From assembly GCA_016209525.1 (NCBI GenBank), contig JACQWK010000568.1, positions 1 through 38,234 on the forward strand: a stretch of 38,234 bases of DNA, given 5' to 3'. This document shows positions 25,555 to 34,400 of this stretch, in pieces. Under the pieces are notes generated by a model, which was not told the origin of the DNA, ran no database searches, and saw only the letters and a program-made list of their open reading frames with translations. How positions within the stretch are numbered: the stretch's first letter is position 1; every line of letters begins with the position of its first letter. Source of the stretch: Verrucomicrobiota bacterium. GTDB taxonomy: Bacteria; Verrucomicrobiota; Verrucomicrobiia; Limisphaerales; SIBE01. The translations under genes and the position numbers were made by a program.

Positions 25555-27042
25555 CTAAGGATGGCCGGCTTGAAGCAGAAAGACACTGGACGGATCCACA
25601 TCCTTCCGATGGCGAAGGACAAATCGGTCGGCTTTCACGTTCTTTTTGCCGCGCAAAAGCTTCACCGCCTGGTTGAAGGCGCTTTGTACCGAACGCTCAA
25701 ACCCGAGGGCACTGTAGAACTGGCTGGCAAAGTCGATCGCCGAGAGATCGTCCACTTTCCCCTTGAAGCCCACGGCGGCATCGATCACATCGACGATAGC
25801 GTCGGCCTGGTCGTCCGTGTAGCACGCGTTCAGGACGACAAGACGCACTGAGTTTCTGAACTCCTCAAAAATTCCCTTCAAATCCCGCTTGTCCAGCGCC
25901 CGAGGACGGTCACTTTCGTCGTGAAGCACGATGCCTGCGTTGGCTTTTCCGTGCCCGGAAAAGTGGACCACGTGCGGATGGTGCCTGTTCAGGCTGTCAA
26001 AAAGGTCCTCAAGCCGGACAGCCCACGCGGAGATCATCTCGAGGGAGTCGCGGCGTTCGGATGCACGGATTCGCTCCATGATTTTCCGCATTTCCCGGTC
26101 GAGCGCGATCTGTGATGTGTCTTCCGGGTTTGCGGCAAGGAACAGTATCTTGCACTTGTTCAGAAACGGGGCGCCTGTCGAGACAGGTTGTTGCAGCGCG
26201 ATTGCATTGGCTGAAGTGGATGTTGGCGTCCGCGGGTCGCGCGGCGGCGGCAAATTGGCGCGCTGTTGGGCCAGACGTAGGGCGAGGTCGGCAATCTGAT
26301 CCGCGTTAAACTTGTCGTAAAGTTTGCTGAATTCCTCGCAGTCTTCGAAGCGGCCGCCCGCTGCCAGCGCCGCTCGTTCGAGTTCCCAGAGGTGTTTCGC
26401 GGCGCGGCCGAATATGGGAATGGGGACAATCGGCACTCCGCGTTGCTTCGCCGCCCAGGCCACTTGCCGCGTGCCTTCTCGACCGCCGACCAGGATAACC
26501 ACATCGGCGCTCTTCGCTTGGGCTTGACGGATTTCCTTCCACTGCCCTGGCAGCATTTCGAGGGTGAGCGTGAGGTTCGGGTAAGCCGCTCTGAACTGCT
26601 TTTCGTTTTCGGGATAGAGCGGATCGTTGGACCGAGGAATGGTGGGCGGGAGCAGGATGACAGGCAGAGGCGATTTGGCTTCGCGCGCGTCGTTGGCGCC
26701 TTTCAAGACGGGCACGTCCGCGGTATTCGGATGCAGGGAGCTAACCAGAATGGTCAAGCCACGCCCGGCCAGGGCCGCGCCAAGGTGTTGGCAAGCGGTT
26801 TCAAATTGCCTGCGCTCAGCGGGCCGCTTCGACTGGTTCAACGAGCCGACGACTAGCACTCGCCAACGACCAGCCGAATCGGACGGACGGCTCTGTGCAA
26901 GAGGCGCGGGAACTTCGCCCACCGGCAGCGCGCCGGCGGAATCCGATGGGCGAACTAGGGGCGGCTGCTTGTCTCCAACCCGACCAAATCGCGCAATTCG
27001 GCCGCCAACGTTTGAAGGCCGTCCGCTTCCTGCTCCGCCCAT
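25555..27042 (-). CDS. SLOG-CHAT fusion: nucleotide-sensing domain plus caspase-like protease
   Basis: A 495-residue protein. After a low-complexity start (1-58, with RPSDSAG twice), residues 60-250 form a Rossmann-like SLOG-type domain: WRVLVVGSL, then SADVVILVGGREGTRQVAWA (179-198) and GVPIVPIPIFG. Residues 297-465 form a CHAT domain (HetF-associated caspase-like peptidase, clan CD): KILFLAANPEDTSQIALDRE, HVVHFSGHG with catalytic H364, and VVLNACYTD with catalytic C407. SLOG domains are proposed to sense or process nucleotide-derived signals, and CHAT proteases cleave host proteins to stop phage spread; the fusion suggests ligand-triggered proteolysis. The start is uncertain because the first 88 bases overlap the cyclase gene in another frame and no good ribosome site is seen. 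Confidence 0.85.
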   Translation of the reverse strand: MGGAGSGRPSNVGGRIARFGRVGDKQPPLVRPSDSAGALPVGEVPAPLAQSRPSDSAGRWRVLVVGSLNQSKRPAERRQFETACQHLGAALAGRGLTILVSSLHPNTADVPVLKGANDAREAKSPLPVILLPPTIPRSNDPLYPENEKQFRAAYPNLTLTLEMLPGQWKEIRQAQAKSADVVILVGGREGTRQVAWAAKQRGVPIVPIPIFGRAAKHLWELERAALAAGGRFEDCEEFSKLYDKFNADQIADLALRLAQQRANLPPPRDPRTPTSTSANAIALQQPVSTGAPFLNKCKILFLAANPEDTSQIALDREMRKIMERIRASERRDSLEMISAWAVRLEDLFDSLNRHHPHVVHFSGHGKANAGIVLHDESDRPRALDKRDLKGIFEEFRNSVRLVVLNACYTDDQADAIVDVIDAAVGFKGKVDDLSAIDFASQFYSALGFERSVQSAFNQAVKLLRGKKNVKADRFVLRHRKDVDPSSVFLLQAGHP

Positions 27043-27821
27043 TCCAGGACGTATGTTTTGCGGTTTTCCGTCGGCAGCGTGTTGGGCGGACGCTGGCCGA
27101 TGGGCATGTCCAACAGGAAAATCAAATCGTCGAACTGATGCGCCTTGAGCTGCTTGAACAGGCCGAGGATTTCCTTCTTCAGCGCCTTCTTGTCGCCGGG
27201 CTTGACGCCGGTGACATTCCGCATTTCGGAGGCCGCGGACTTTCCGGTGAAGTACTCGGCGTCCTTGACGCCGTCGGGATTGAACACGCAGCGATGGGCG
27301 TCAAATTTCTCGTCCCGCTTGCCAAGAATCGTTTCGCGCGCGGCATAAAACTTCTGCTGCCCGCGCTCAAGGCCTTCGTAAGTGCCTGTATCGACCAATA
27401 ACTCTCCTGGCTTGGCCTTGGCTTCGAGCCGGACCGCGCGAGCGATGGTCATCCCGGCGATCTCGTATCCGCCGCCCGCTTTTGGCTCCATGACCAATTC
27501 CCCGGTCGCGGCGCCGATTCTGAACACGCGTTTGCCGATCGGTTTGTCCTTGGATTTGTTGTGTTCGCGGGTTGAAGCATGGACGGCCTCAGCGAAACTG
27601 TGAGCGGCGCTTGGCGCGTCAAAGACGAGGATAGCGCCATCGCCTGTTGTTGCCATCACAGTGCGTGCCCTGTCCGCGCGGACAGCGGCGAGCCCCTGGT
27701 CGATGAACCCTTGAATTTGCGCGTTCAGTTTGGGGCTGGTTTCCACTCCCAGGGCCTGTTCAAGATTCTCGGCGATTGTGCTGTAGCCCACGAGATCGAG
27801 TTCGACGACGGTTTTGTGCAT
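26955..27821 (-). CDS. Class III nucleotide cyclase with C-terminal EAD-like domain
   Basis: A 288-residue protein. Residues 1-160 are a class III cyclase homology domain: metal-binding D9 in VELDLVGYS and D61 in TTGDGAILVF, RIGAATGELV in the core, and RAVRLEAKAKPGELLVDT with the conserved R131. The asparagine normally before the AAR motif is replaced (GMTIARAVRL), so the purine or pyrimidine preference is unclear. Residues about 205-285 are an all-helical domain (QFDDLIFLLDMP, TLPTENRKTYVLEWAEQ, LQTLAAELRDL) that fits the effector-associated (EAD, death-like adaptor) type. It would make a cyclic nucleotide upon recruitment by an EAD partner. Start is the ATG with aaagga 8 bases ahead; the frame runs upstream through a TPR-tail remnant. 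Confidence 0.82.
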   Translation of the reverse strand: MHKTVVELDLVGYSTIAENLEQALGVETSPKLNAQIQGFIDQGLAAVRADRARTVMATTGDGAILVFDAPSAAHSFAEAVHASTREHNKSKDKPIGKRVFRIGAATGELVMEPKAGGGYEIAGMTIARAVRLEAKAKPGELLVDTGTYEGLERGQQKFYAARETILGKRDEKFDAHRCVFNPDGVKDAEYFTGKSAASEMRNVTGVKPGDKKALKKEILGLFKQLKAHQFDDLIFLLDMPIGQRPPNTLPTENRKTYVLEWAEQEADGLQTLAAELRDLVGLETSSRP

Positions 27822-27851
27822 GGTCTGTTTCCTTTCGGGAATTGGTGAAAT

Positions 27852-28052
27852 GGCATCCGGCCAGGATTTCGCCGCTTCTTCGGCGTCTTCGAGTTCTTGT
27901 TTGCGGTGCCAGTAGTCGCATTGCTCAATGAGGGCGCGGGCGCGTTTGAGTTCCTCCTTGTCGCGGAAGAGTCGGGCGCGGTGGAGGTGGACGTCGGCCT
28001 GGCTCAACCGCATAGGACTCCGTTCGGCCTCCTGCTGGATTTCCTCCACATA
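27852..28052 (-). pseudogene. Detached TPR C-terminal tail, copy 4
   Basis: Fills the space between the DRHyd gene stop (28054) and the cyclase start (27821). It encodes VEEIQQEAERSPMRLSQADV, HLHRARLFRDKEELKRARAL and IEQCDYWHRKQELEDAEEAA, a close copy of the last 60 residues of the ATPase-TPR protein. The frame has no stop before the cyclase ATG, so a tail-cyclase fusion is possible on paper, but the cyclase has its own start and ribosome site. Longest of the detached tails. Confidence 0.65.
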
Positions 28053-28053
28053 C

Positions 28054-29016
28054 CTACAAATCTGCCTGTCTGACGTGAGATTCAATAACGACCATCCAAC
28101 CGCGCTCTGGCAACGTCTCATATGCCACGGCCGTCAGCCGTCCCACATGGCCTCTCATCGATCCCAACCATAGACCGCTTCCATAGGATTTCATTCTGGG
28201 ATACTGGGACTCGTTTCTCATGATCGCGTCCTCGAAACAGAGGTTAGCATCTGCGCCGACATCAACGCCGCCCTGGTGGCAAAGAACCTTGTCGTCCTTG
28301 ATGACCGTAACCTGCAAACTCTGCTGAGCCCACTCCTGATTCATCCTGTTCACTTCATAAAGCGCGCTGGAATCGTCTCTGTCCACAGTGAATTGTTTCA
28401 GTCTCCGAACAACTTGACGCCTGCCAGCCAAGGCCCTGTGGATACAATACGCCAGCCCCGCATTGGCGAAGCCACTAACTGGACTGTCTTCCGTCTTGCC
28501 GTCGATCTTAGTCAACTGCGCGGAGAGCTTATCAACAAATGGTCCGCGTTCGAGCGATGAAGTGTAATCGACTACGCCGTGGTGCTTGAGGTCAAAAGGC
28601 AAGACCGAAGTCTGGTCCTCCTGACAGATCATGATCGTTCCACCTCGGCGTAAACTGTGCCGAACCCCGAGTTCATACCACACATTCGGATTGGAATCCG
28701 TGAGGACTGCGAGAACCACGTCGCTCCAAGCAAGGTCCTCCATGATCCCCTCCACAATATTCCCAGGATTTGCCTCTGATCGCCTCGCCCGATAACCGCA
28801 AGCTGCGAGGGACTTGCCAAGGAAATCGTCGAAAATTGTTGTCCAATAGTCCCTGCTCCGACCATCCTTGGTCATTGAGAACGGCATGATCACAAAACAC
28901 TCCTTGAGTCTACCCTGTTGCCATTGTTCTCGTTCTTCCAGCCACTGCTCGAGGCTCGCCAGTTGAGATGGCTCGAGTTTGTCAATTCGTGCCTTGATGT
29001 CGGTGATCGATTTCAT
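28054..29016 (-). CDS. DRHyd/nucleoside deoxyribosyltransferase-like effector candidate
   Basis: A 320-residue protein. After a helical N-terminal 35 residues (ITDIKARIDKLEPSQLASLE) comes a Rossmann-like domain with CFVIMPF (40-46), RSEANPGNIVEGIMEDL, WSDVVLAVLTDSNPNVWYEL (about 97-116) and GVRHSLRRGGT. The NPNVWYELG motif with E115 is the hallmark of the nucleoside 2-deoxyribosyltransferase/DRHyd superfamily, in which the glutamate attacks the N-glycosidic bond. Such domains in conflict islands are thought to hydrolyse nucleosides, NAD or related signals. The C-terminal 120 residues (YEVNRMNQEWAQQSLQVTVI and VAYETLPERGWMVVIESH) fold separately and look like a sensor-type (Cache/PAS-like) domain. 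It lies 36 bases after the ATPase-TPR gene, so is likely co-transcribed. Confidence 0.75.
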   Translation of the reverse strand: MKSITDIKARIDKLEPSQLASLEQWLEEREQWQQGRLKECFVIMPFSMTKDGRSRDYWTTIFDDFLGKSLAACGYRARRSEANPGNIVEGIMEDLAWSDVVLAVLTDSNPNVWYELGVRHSLRRGGTIMICQEDQTSVLPFDLKHHGVVDYTSSLERGPFVDKLSAQLTKIDGKTEDSPVSGFANAGLAYCIHRALAGRRQVVRRLKQFTVDRDDSSALYEVNRMNQEWAQQSLQVTVIKDDKVLCHQGGVDVGADANLCFEDAIMRNESQYPRMKSYGSGLWLGSMRGHVGRLTAVAYETLPERGWMVVIESHVRQADL

Positions 29017-29052
29017 TTCCCGGTTATGGTGTTTAGAAACCGCCTGCTTCGT

Positions 29053-31422
29053 TCACCAATCCACGGCGGCGTCCGCTGCGGCTTTGAGCTCTGCTTTGCG
29101 GCGCCAGTAGCCACATTTTTCGATGAGGGCGCAGGCTTTCTGGAGTTCCTTTTTGTCGCGAAAGATGCGGGCGCGGTGGAGATGAATGTCGGCCAAGTGC
29201 AGCCGCATTGGGCCGTGCTCGGCAATCGACCAGCCGTCGTCGAGGTCCACGCGCGCCCTGTCTAGTTTGTCCAGCACTGCCCAGAGCGACGCGCGAGCGA
29301 GCAGACCTTCCACCAGCCAATAATCGTGGCCTGATTGCCTAAGGCTGCCGGGCGATTCGACGAGCATCTTTTCTGCCTGACGCAAGTCATCCGCTGAGTT
29401 GTGGTCCAGATAGCGCAGGAAGTGAGCCTTGCCTCTGTACAGATTGGAAACCGCCTCCTCGAGGAGCTTGTATCTTGGCAAAAACAACCCCAGTTTCTTG
29501 GTGGCATCCAAACTACGAATGATTTCGTCATATTCCTTGCCGTCAACGAGGAGTTTGTAGTAACGAAAGGCATTGTTTGAATAAAGCAGATGAGCTGCTG
29601 ATTTGCACTTGCGCTGGAGTTTTTCAGCGGTTCGGAAACATTCGAGAGCACGCTGCGTATTATCTCCTCCAAGCTGAATCAAGGCGTCACCCAGTGCGGC
29701 TAAACTGTCGACTTTCCGTTCTCTATCCTTGCTCTGCTCCGCGTACCTGACGCTTTTCTGGGCCAGTCTAGCTGAATAGCGAAGTTTCCCAGCCAGTAAG
29801 TAGAGCACACTCAAGTTGCGAGCCTCCTTGGAAGCGTCTCCCCAGTCTTTTTCTAAACGATGAGTTTCCAAAGCCGCGCGCATTGGCCCTTTCGCTTCTG
29901 CGAGTCTGCTTATGGTTCTGAGACGGAAGCCAACGAGGCTCCAGAGCCTGGCCTTTAACTTTCGCGGAAGTTCTTTGACTGGATCATTCCAATCGTTATC
30001 GAAAAAGCGCCTCAGCGCGGCGAGATCTGCGCTAAACAGCCCGTATTGGCCGGTGCTAAAGAATTCATCTCCCCTCCAGATTCGCTTCCTCAGAACTTTT
30101 TCGAATGCATCCACATAACATCCTGCCTGACACCCGTGAGCAACGGCTTGATAAAGTGGCTGCAGTCCGTCGGTACTCTCCGGCAGGTCAGGCACGCTCC
30201 CTTGCAGGTGTTCGAACAAACGCAAGTGCGCAGCCTTCGTGCTTGCTGGTGAAATCTTGCGCAGTCGCATGGCAAAGAATTCGCGGACAAGCGGGTGAGC
30301 ATGTAAGGAAGCTTGAGAATGCACAGTCGGAAGTGGCGAGCCGTCTTCCTTCTGAACCTGAACCAGTCCGCAGTCAGCGAGCGCCGAGACGGCAAGGTTC
30401 CATTCTTCCTCACTCAGGCCAACCAAAGGTTCGGTCAGGCAAGGAATGACAGGATCGCGCCGGAGGGCCGCCAAACAGACGGCATCCGCTGGGCGGTCGA
30501 ACAGACCCAGCAGATACAAGATGGCGATTTGTCGTCGCCCGCTTTCTCCAACAGTCCCCAACCAGCGCTCGTACGTTGCCATTACTTTGAAGGCATGGCC
30601 ATATGGCTTGTCGGCATCGGCTGGGTTGATTTTGAAGTCTCTGTCCGCTTTCTCAAATTTCACATGGTCCCGGCGGCGGACGTCGCCCCCATGCGCTCTG
30701 GTGAGATATCGACCAAGCAGCTTGAGTGTGAGAGCGTGGCCGGCGACATCCTCGACAAGGATCTTAAACTCTGCCTCGGTTCCCAGGACGCCGAGCCTTT
30801 TCACCAGTTTCACTCCGTGGCCGGTGGAGAGGCGTTGCAGTTCCAATTTCGGTGCCGTGGTGTCATGGAAGGGCGCCAGGTCGGCGATTGGCTCGCGAGT
30901 CGTCAACAAGCAGAGTCCAGGGTTGCGTTGGTTGAGGCCCCGGAGCAGGGCTAAGAGCGCCGGATCGCGGAGCTGGCCGGCGAACGACGGGCCGGATGGG
31001 TGTTGCAGCGGCTCCAACCCGTCAAGAACGAGGAGCGTACGCTTTTGGGCAACGAGTTGGGCCAGGCGCGAACCTTTATCCCACGGCAAGGCGGCGCTGC
31101 GAGCCATGGCAGGGTCGCCAAAGAATTCAAGTGCGGCAGCGATGAACGGGTCGGCGGAGACCACAGCTTGCTCGCGAGTGCCCTGGCTGTAGAAGGACCA
31201 GTCAAACACGCGCTCAAAGCCTGGCCAGCCTGCATCGGCTTTGCGCGCCATCCACTCGACCACGAGCGACGTCTTCCCGACACCACCCCATGCGACGATG
31301 GTCAGAATGTGCGTGGACGGATTGTCCCAAGCTTGGTCGAGTGCCTTGATTTCTTGGCCGCGACCGAAAAGGTGTTCAGCACCGTGGCGGAGGCGAGAAG
31401 GCGCGATCTCGATTAGGCTCAC
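29053..31422 (-). CDS. NB-ARC-like STAND ATPase with TPR sensor region
   Basis: A 789-residue protein starting with GTG. Residues 15-270 are a STAND/NB-ARC-type ATPase: LFGRGQEIKALDQAW, Walker A GGVGKTSLV (46-54), FDWSFYSQGTRE, Walker B LLVLDGLEPLQ (130-140), LLTTREPIADL and a GHALTLKLLGRYL helix standing where GLPLAL is found in NB-ARC. A winged-helix-like part follows (IAILYLLGLFDRPADAVCLA). Residues about 390-789 are TPR-like helical repeats (ARNLSVLYLLAGKLRYSARL, SLAALGDALIQLGGDNTQRA) ending in MRLHLADIHLHRARIFRDKK and the CGYWRRKAEL tail. STAND proteins switch on when the repeat region binds a trigger. It has no effector domain of its own, so its output is probably one of the neighbours. 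Its start lies in a hairpin. Confidence 0.85.
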   Translation of the reverse strand: MSLIEIAPSRLRHGAEHLFGRGQEIKALDQAWDNPSTHILTIVAWGGVGKTSLVVEWMARKADAGWPGFERVFDWSFYSQGTREQAVVSADPFIAAALEFFGDPAMARSAALPWDKGSRLAQLVAQKRTLLVLDGLEPLQHPSGPSFAGQLRDPALLALLRGLNQRNPGLCLLTTREPIADLAPFHDTTAPKLELQRLSTGHGVKLVKRLGVLGTEAEFKILVEDVAGHALTLKLLGRYLTRAHGGDVRRRDHVKFEKADRDFKINPADADKPYGHAFKVMATYERWLGTVGESGRRQIAILYLLGLFDRPADAVCLAALRRDPVIPCLTEPLVGLSEEEWNLAVSALADCGLVQVQKEDGSPLPTVHSQASLHAHPLVREFFAMRLRKISPASTKAAHLRLFEHLQGSVPDLPESTDGLQPLYQAVAHGCQAGCYVDAFEKVLRKRIWRGDEFFSTGQYGLFSADLAALRRFFDNDWNDPVKELPRKLKARLWSLVGFRLRTISRLAEAKGPMRAALETHRLEKDWGDASKEARNLSVLYLLAGKLRYSARLAQKSVRYAEQSKDRERKVDSLAALGDALIQLGGDNTQRALECFRTAEKLQRKCKSAAHLLYSNNAFRYYKLLVDGKEYDEIIRSLDATKKLGLFLPRYKLLEEAVSNLYRGKAHFLRYLDHNSADDLRQAEKMLVESPGSLRQSGHDYWLVEGLLARASLWAVLDKLDRARVDLDDGWSIAEHGPMRLHLADIHLHRARIFRDKKELQKACALIEKCGYWRRKAELKAAADAAVDW

Positions 31423-31453
31423 CGGCGTGCGCCGGTCAGGTTCCGGTGAGCCT
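31415..31453. promoter_or_regulatory. Hairpin spanning stop and start of two STAND genes
   Basis: Bases 31415-31425 (aggctcaccgg) and 31443-31453 (ccggtgagcct) are perfect 11-bp inverted repeats; the loop holds a smaller gccggt pair. On the minus strand the stem begins inside the TAG of the TIR gene and ends over the GTG start of the next gene. In mRNA it would hide that start until a ribosome finishing the TIR gene opens it, so translational coupling is plausible. Confidence 0.55.
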
Positions 31454-34400
31454 ACGGAGGGTTTAGAATGCCTTTGACCACTTTGGCTATCTTGACAAAG
31501 GCCTCATCGACCTCAGCGGCGCTCAGACCAGCCAGTGGGTGTGTCGGATTATGTGCAGCTTGGTAAGCGCCTATCTCGGTATCCGCATAAAGACTCGCGC
31601 GGATTGGAACCCACACGATCCTGAGACCTTCCTCTTCAGCGGCCTGCAAGAGCGGAGGCAATTCATGCTCGGAGATGAAATCGGAAGCGAGAAAGTCGGG
31701 ACTGACAAGCAGAACGGCCACCTTTGCTTTTGCCAGTGCCTGCCTTATCTCATCCATCCATTTCTGGCCAGGCTGAATTCTGGTGTCGTCCCAAACCGTG
31801 ATGGGTACGGTTCGGACAAGCGGCTTGAGAGCGATTTGGAACTTCTCAAGCCATTCCTTGTCCTTGTGGCTGTAACTGATGAAGACTTGGTCACGCATAG
31901 GCGAACCTGTCGGCTTTGATGGTTGAGAGGTGTCAGTCGGCTGCGGCACGAGAATCGTCAGAGGGAATTGGGTCAAAATCCCGCCGTCCAACTCTTTCAA
32001 CACCTGCTCGGTTTCTTTGATCTTTGGGTCTTGAATGCGTCGGCGCAGCTCGCGGCATTGCTCCAATTCTTTGCGAGCTTTCTCGATGAGAGAGCGCACT
32101 TCATCGGGCAGGGCGTCGAAATCGGCTGGGGCGAAGTCGGGGCGGCCGAGAGTTTGGGCAGCTTGGAGGAGGTACACTTGGGCACGGAGGTGGCGGCCTT
32201 GGGCGATGCCCCAGGCGTAGCCGCATTCGGGGTCGGTTGCCGCGAGAAGGGCCGGGAAACCCGAGTCCGAGGGCGGATGCAAACCTTCTTCGAGGGCGAT
32301 ACGCAGGTCCTCCAATCCGGGTTGAGCTAGGCCGTCCAAAAGTCGGAGACGGGCGCGTTCAAGCAAAAAGTCTATGTAGTAAATTGAATATCCATTTTCT
32401 CTTGCCAATTGCATGCCATCCTCCAAGAGAGCGTCGATTTCAGCAGTTTCAAGCACTCGGTGCGACTGCGATGGACCTGGCTTCACAGAAGTCCAGTCTG
32501 TGGTTCGCCTAGGGCTACGCTGGTGCGTATCCAAAATGATGCGTGCTCGAACTAAAGCCGCAAAGCATTGTTGTTCCCTCGCGTTATTCTTTAATGCCCA
32601 TTCGAACGCTCTGTTGGCGATTGAGTCTGCCTCACGTAAATCGCCTCGGACGCGCAATACGTCAGCCAGAGCCAAGTCTACGTTCTCACGATTTCCTTGA
32701 GCCAGCAGTCTTGAGGAGATCCCGAGATTGATCTTTGCAAATCTCACGGCCTCCCTGTGTTGTCCAAGCCGACAAAGAAACTCGATGTAGTGGCAGGCCC
32801 GAATTCCCATGGCTAGAAAGGAGTTCGGGCGGTCAGCCTGTTTTCGCAACTCTGTCGCTTTTTCGAACTGCTCGGATGCAGCGGCTACTGCGCCCATTAG
32901 CATGGCCGCATGCCCGCGCAGAAAGAAGACCCTTTCGGTAATGCCTATATCCTGGTTCTCTAGATGGAGACACTCATGCGCCAGATGCCCTGTCCTAAGT
33001 GTGCCGGGCAGTTTACCACCCAGCATTAATACTTCACCGAGCACGTGATATGCGATTATGAGATCGTCCGCGTTGCGAGTCTGCTCATATCGGCGGCGCA
33101 ATTGTGGCAGCCACTTGTCATAGCACCGGATCACCGAGCTGAGGTCGCCCAAATCGCGTAAGTATGATGCCCAATCATTGATCAGAGCGTGCTGCTTTTC
33201 CTCGGGCAACTTGTTTTCAAATCGTGCATTCCAAGGAGGAACATCTTCCGCAAAGGCTGTGCACAGGCGCTCGCCGCGTTCGAAGTCACCCAGCTTCCTC
33301 CCCAGGCCTTCATATCCTCCGAGTTGGTTCCGATATATGCTCCAGGCCTCACTGTAGTCGCCTAACACGAGGGTATGATGGAAGAGTTCCTCAGCTACGT
33401 CTCGAACCGACTCTTCAGCAATGTACGATTGGTGCGTTCCGAGGACAGTCGGAGACCCCAAACTCAGTACTTCGTCAAACGGGCTTTTGCGTTTCTTGCC
33501 TTTCGCGGGTGACGTGTCAACCTCGTGCCTCTGCGGAGACCGCAAAGATTCGGAAGTGTTCAGCTCTTGACGCAGCGCCTCGCGAATCGCTAGATGACCA
33601 AATCGGCCCGTTTCCGGATCGAGTGTAAGCAAAAAGCCGTCTCGAATAGCCGGGTGTATCGTGAAACTACACTGGTAGTCGTGTGGCTCGCTCGCCTCCT
33701 TGGAAGACTCCGAGGCGCTCGAACGAGACGCTTCGAGGAGCCGCAGTTCAACAAGCCAGTTGAGCTTGTCAACCAACTGATCACGCGCAAGGCGGGAGAG
33801 TTTAGGGCCAGAGAGCTTCACCTTGTCCTGTCCGACAAAGATGTTGAAAAGCTTAGTGGCCGTGATTCCTAGGCGCAGCAAGCAAAATCGCTGAAGCAAA
33901 GCCAATGCAGCGGGATCGGCCTGCTGTAGCGCATGGAAATATCTCTCTGCCACGCGGGCGAAGCGAGCCGACTGGAGCGCAAGGGTCCGGAGCCGCCGAT
34001 CGTGTGTTTCCTCCAGCAGCCTCTTTATTTCAGATCCTGTCAGCAGTTGGAAGCCCTTCGTTGCCACGCCGTCGCGGAAATTGGCAAAGTAGCCAGCAAT
34101 GAGGTCGATGGTCAAAGCGTGTCTGCCGCATTGCTTCGCAATGGTTCGTAGTCGGTTGTCGCTTCCTCGCATTCCGCGCCTCCGCATGAGAACGATACAA
34201 GCGCGTTCAGAGAGAGAATCCATCTGAATTGGATGGAATTCGATAGCAGTTCCCCCGGATGGATCGTTCGAGATTCGGTTGAATTCGGATTCCACACGTA
34301 GAAGCTCCAAGTCTTCGATGACGTATCGTGTTGTAATGAGTAGCGAAATTCCACGCACGTATCCGCTCGCAGCTCGAACCAAGAGATCGCGAAGGCTGGC

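Noticed and set aside
27822..28121. Cyclase extended at its N-terminus through the TPR tail (388 residues)
   Set aside because: The cyclase has its own ATG with a ribosome site, and the extra part is a remnant seen elsewhere without a cyclase.
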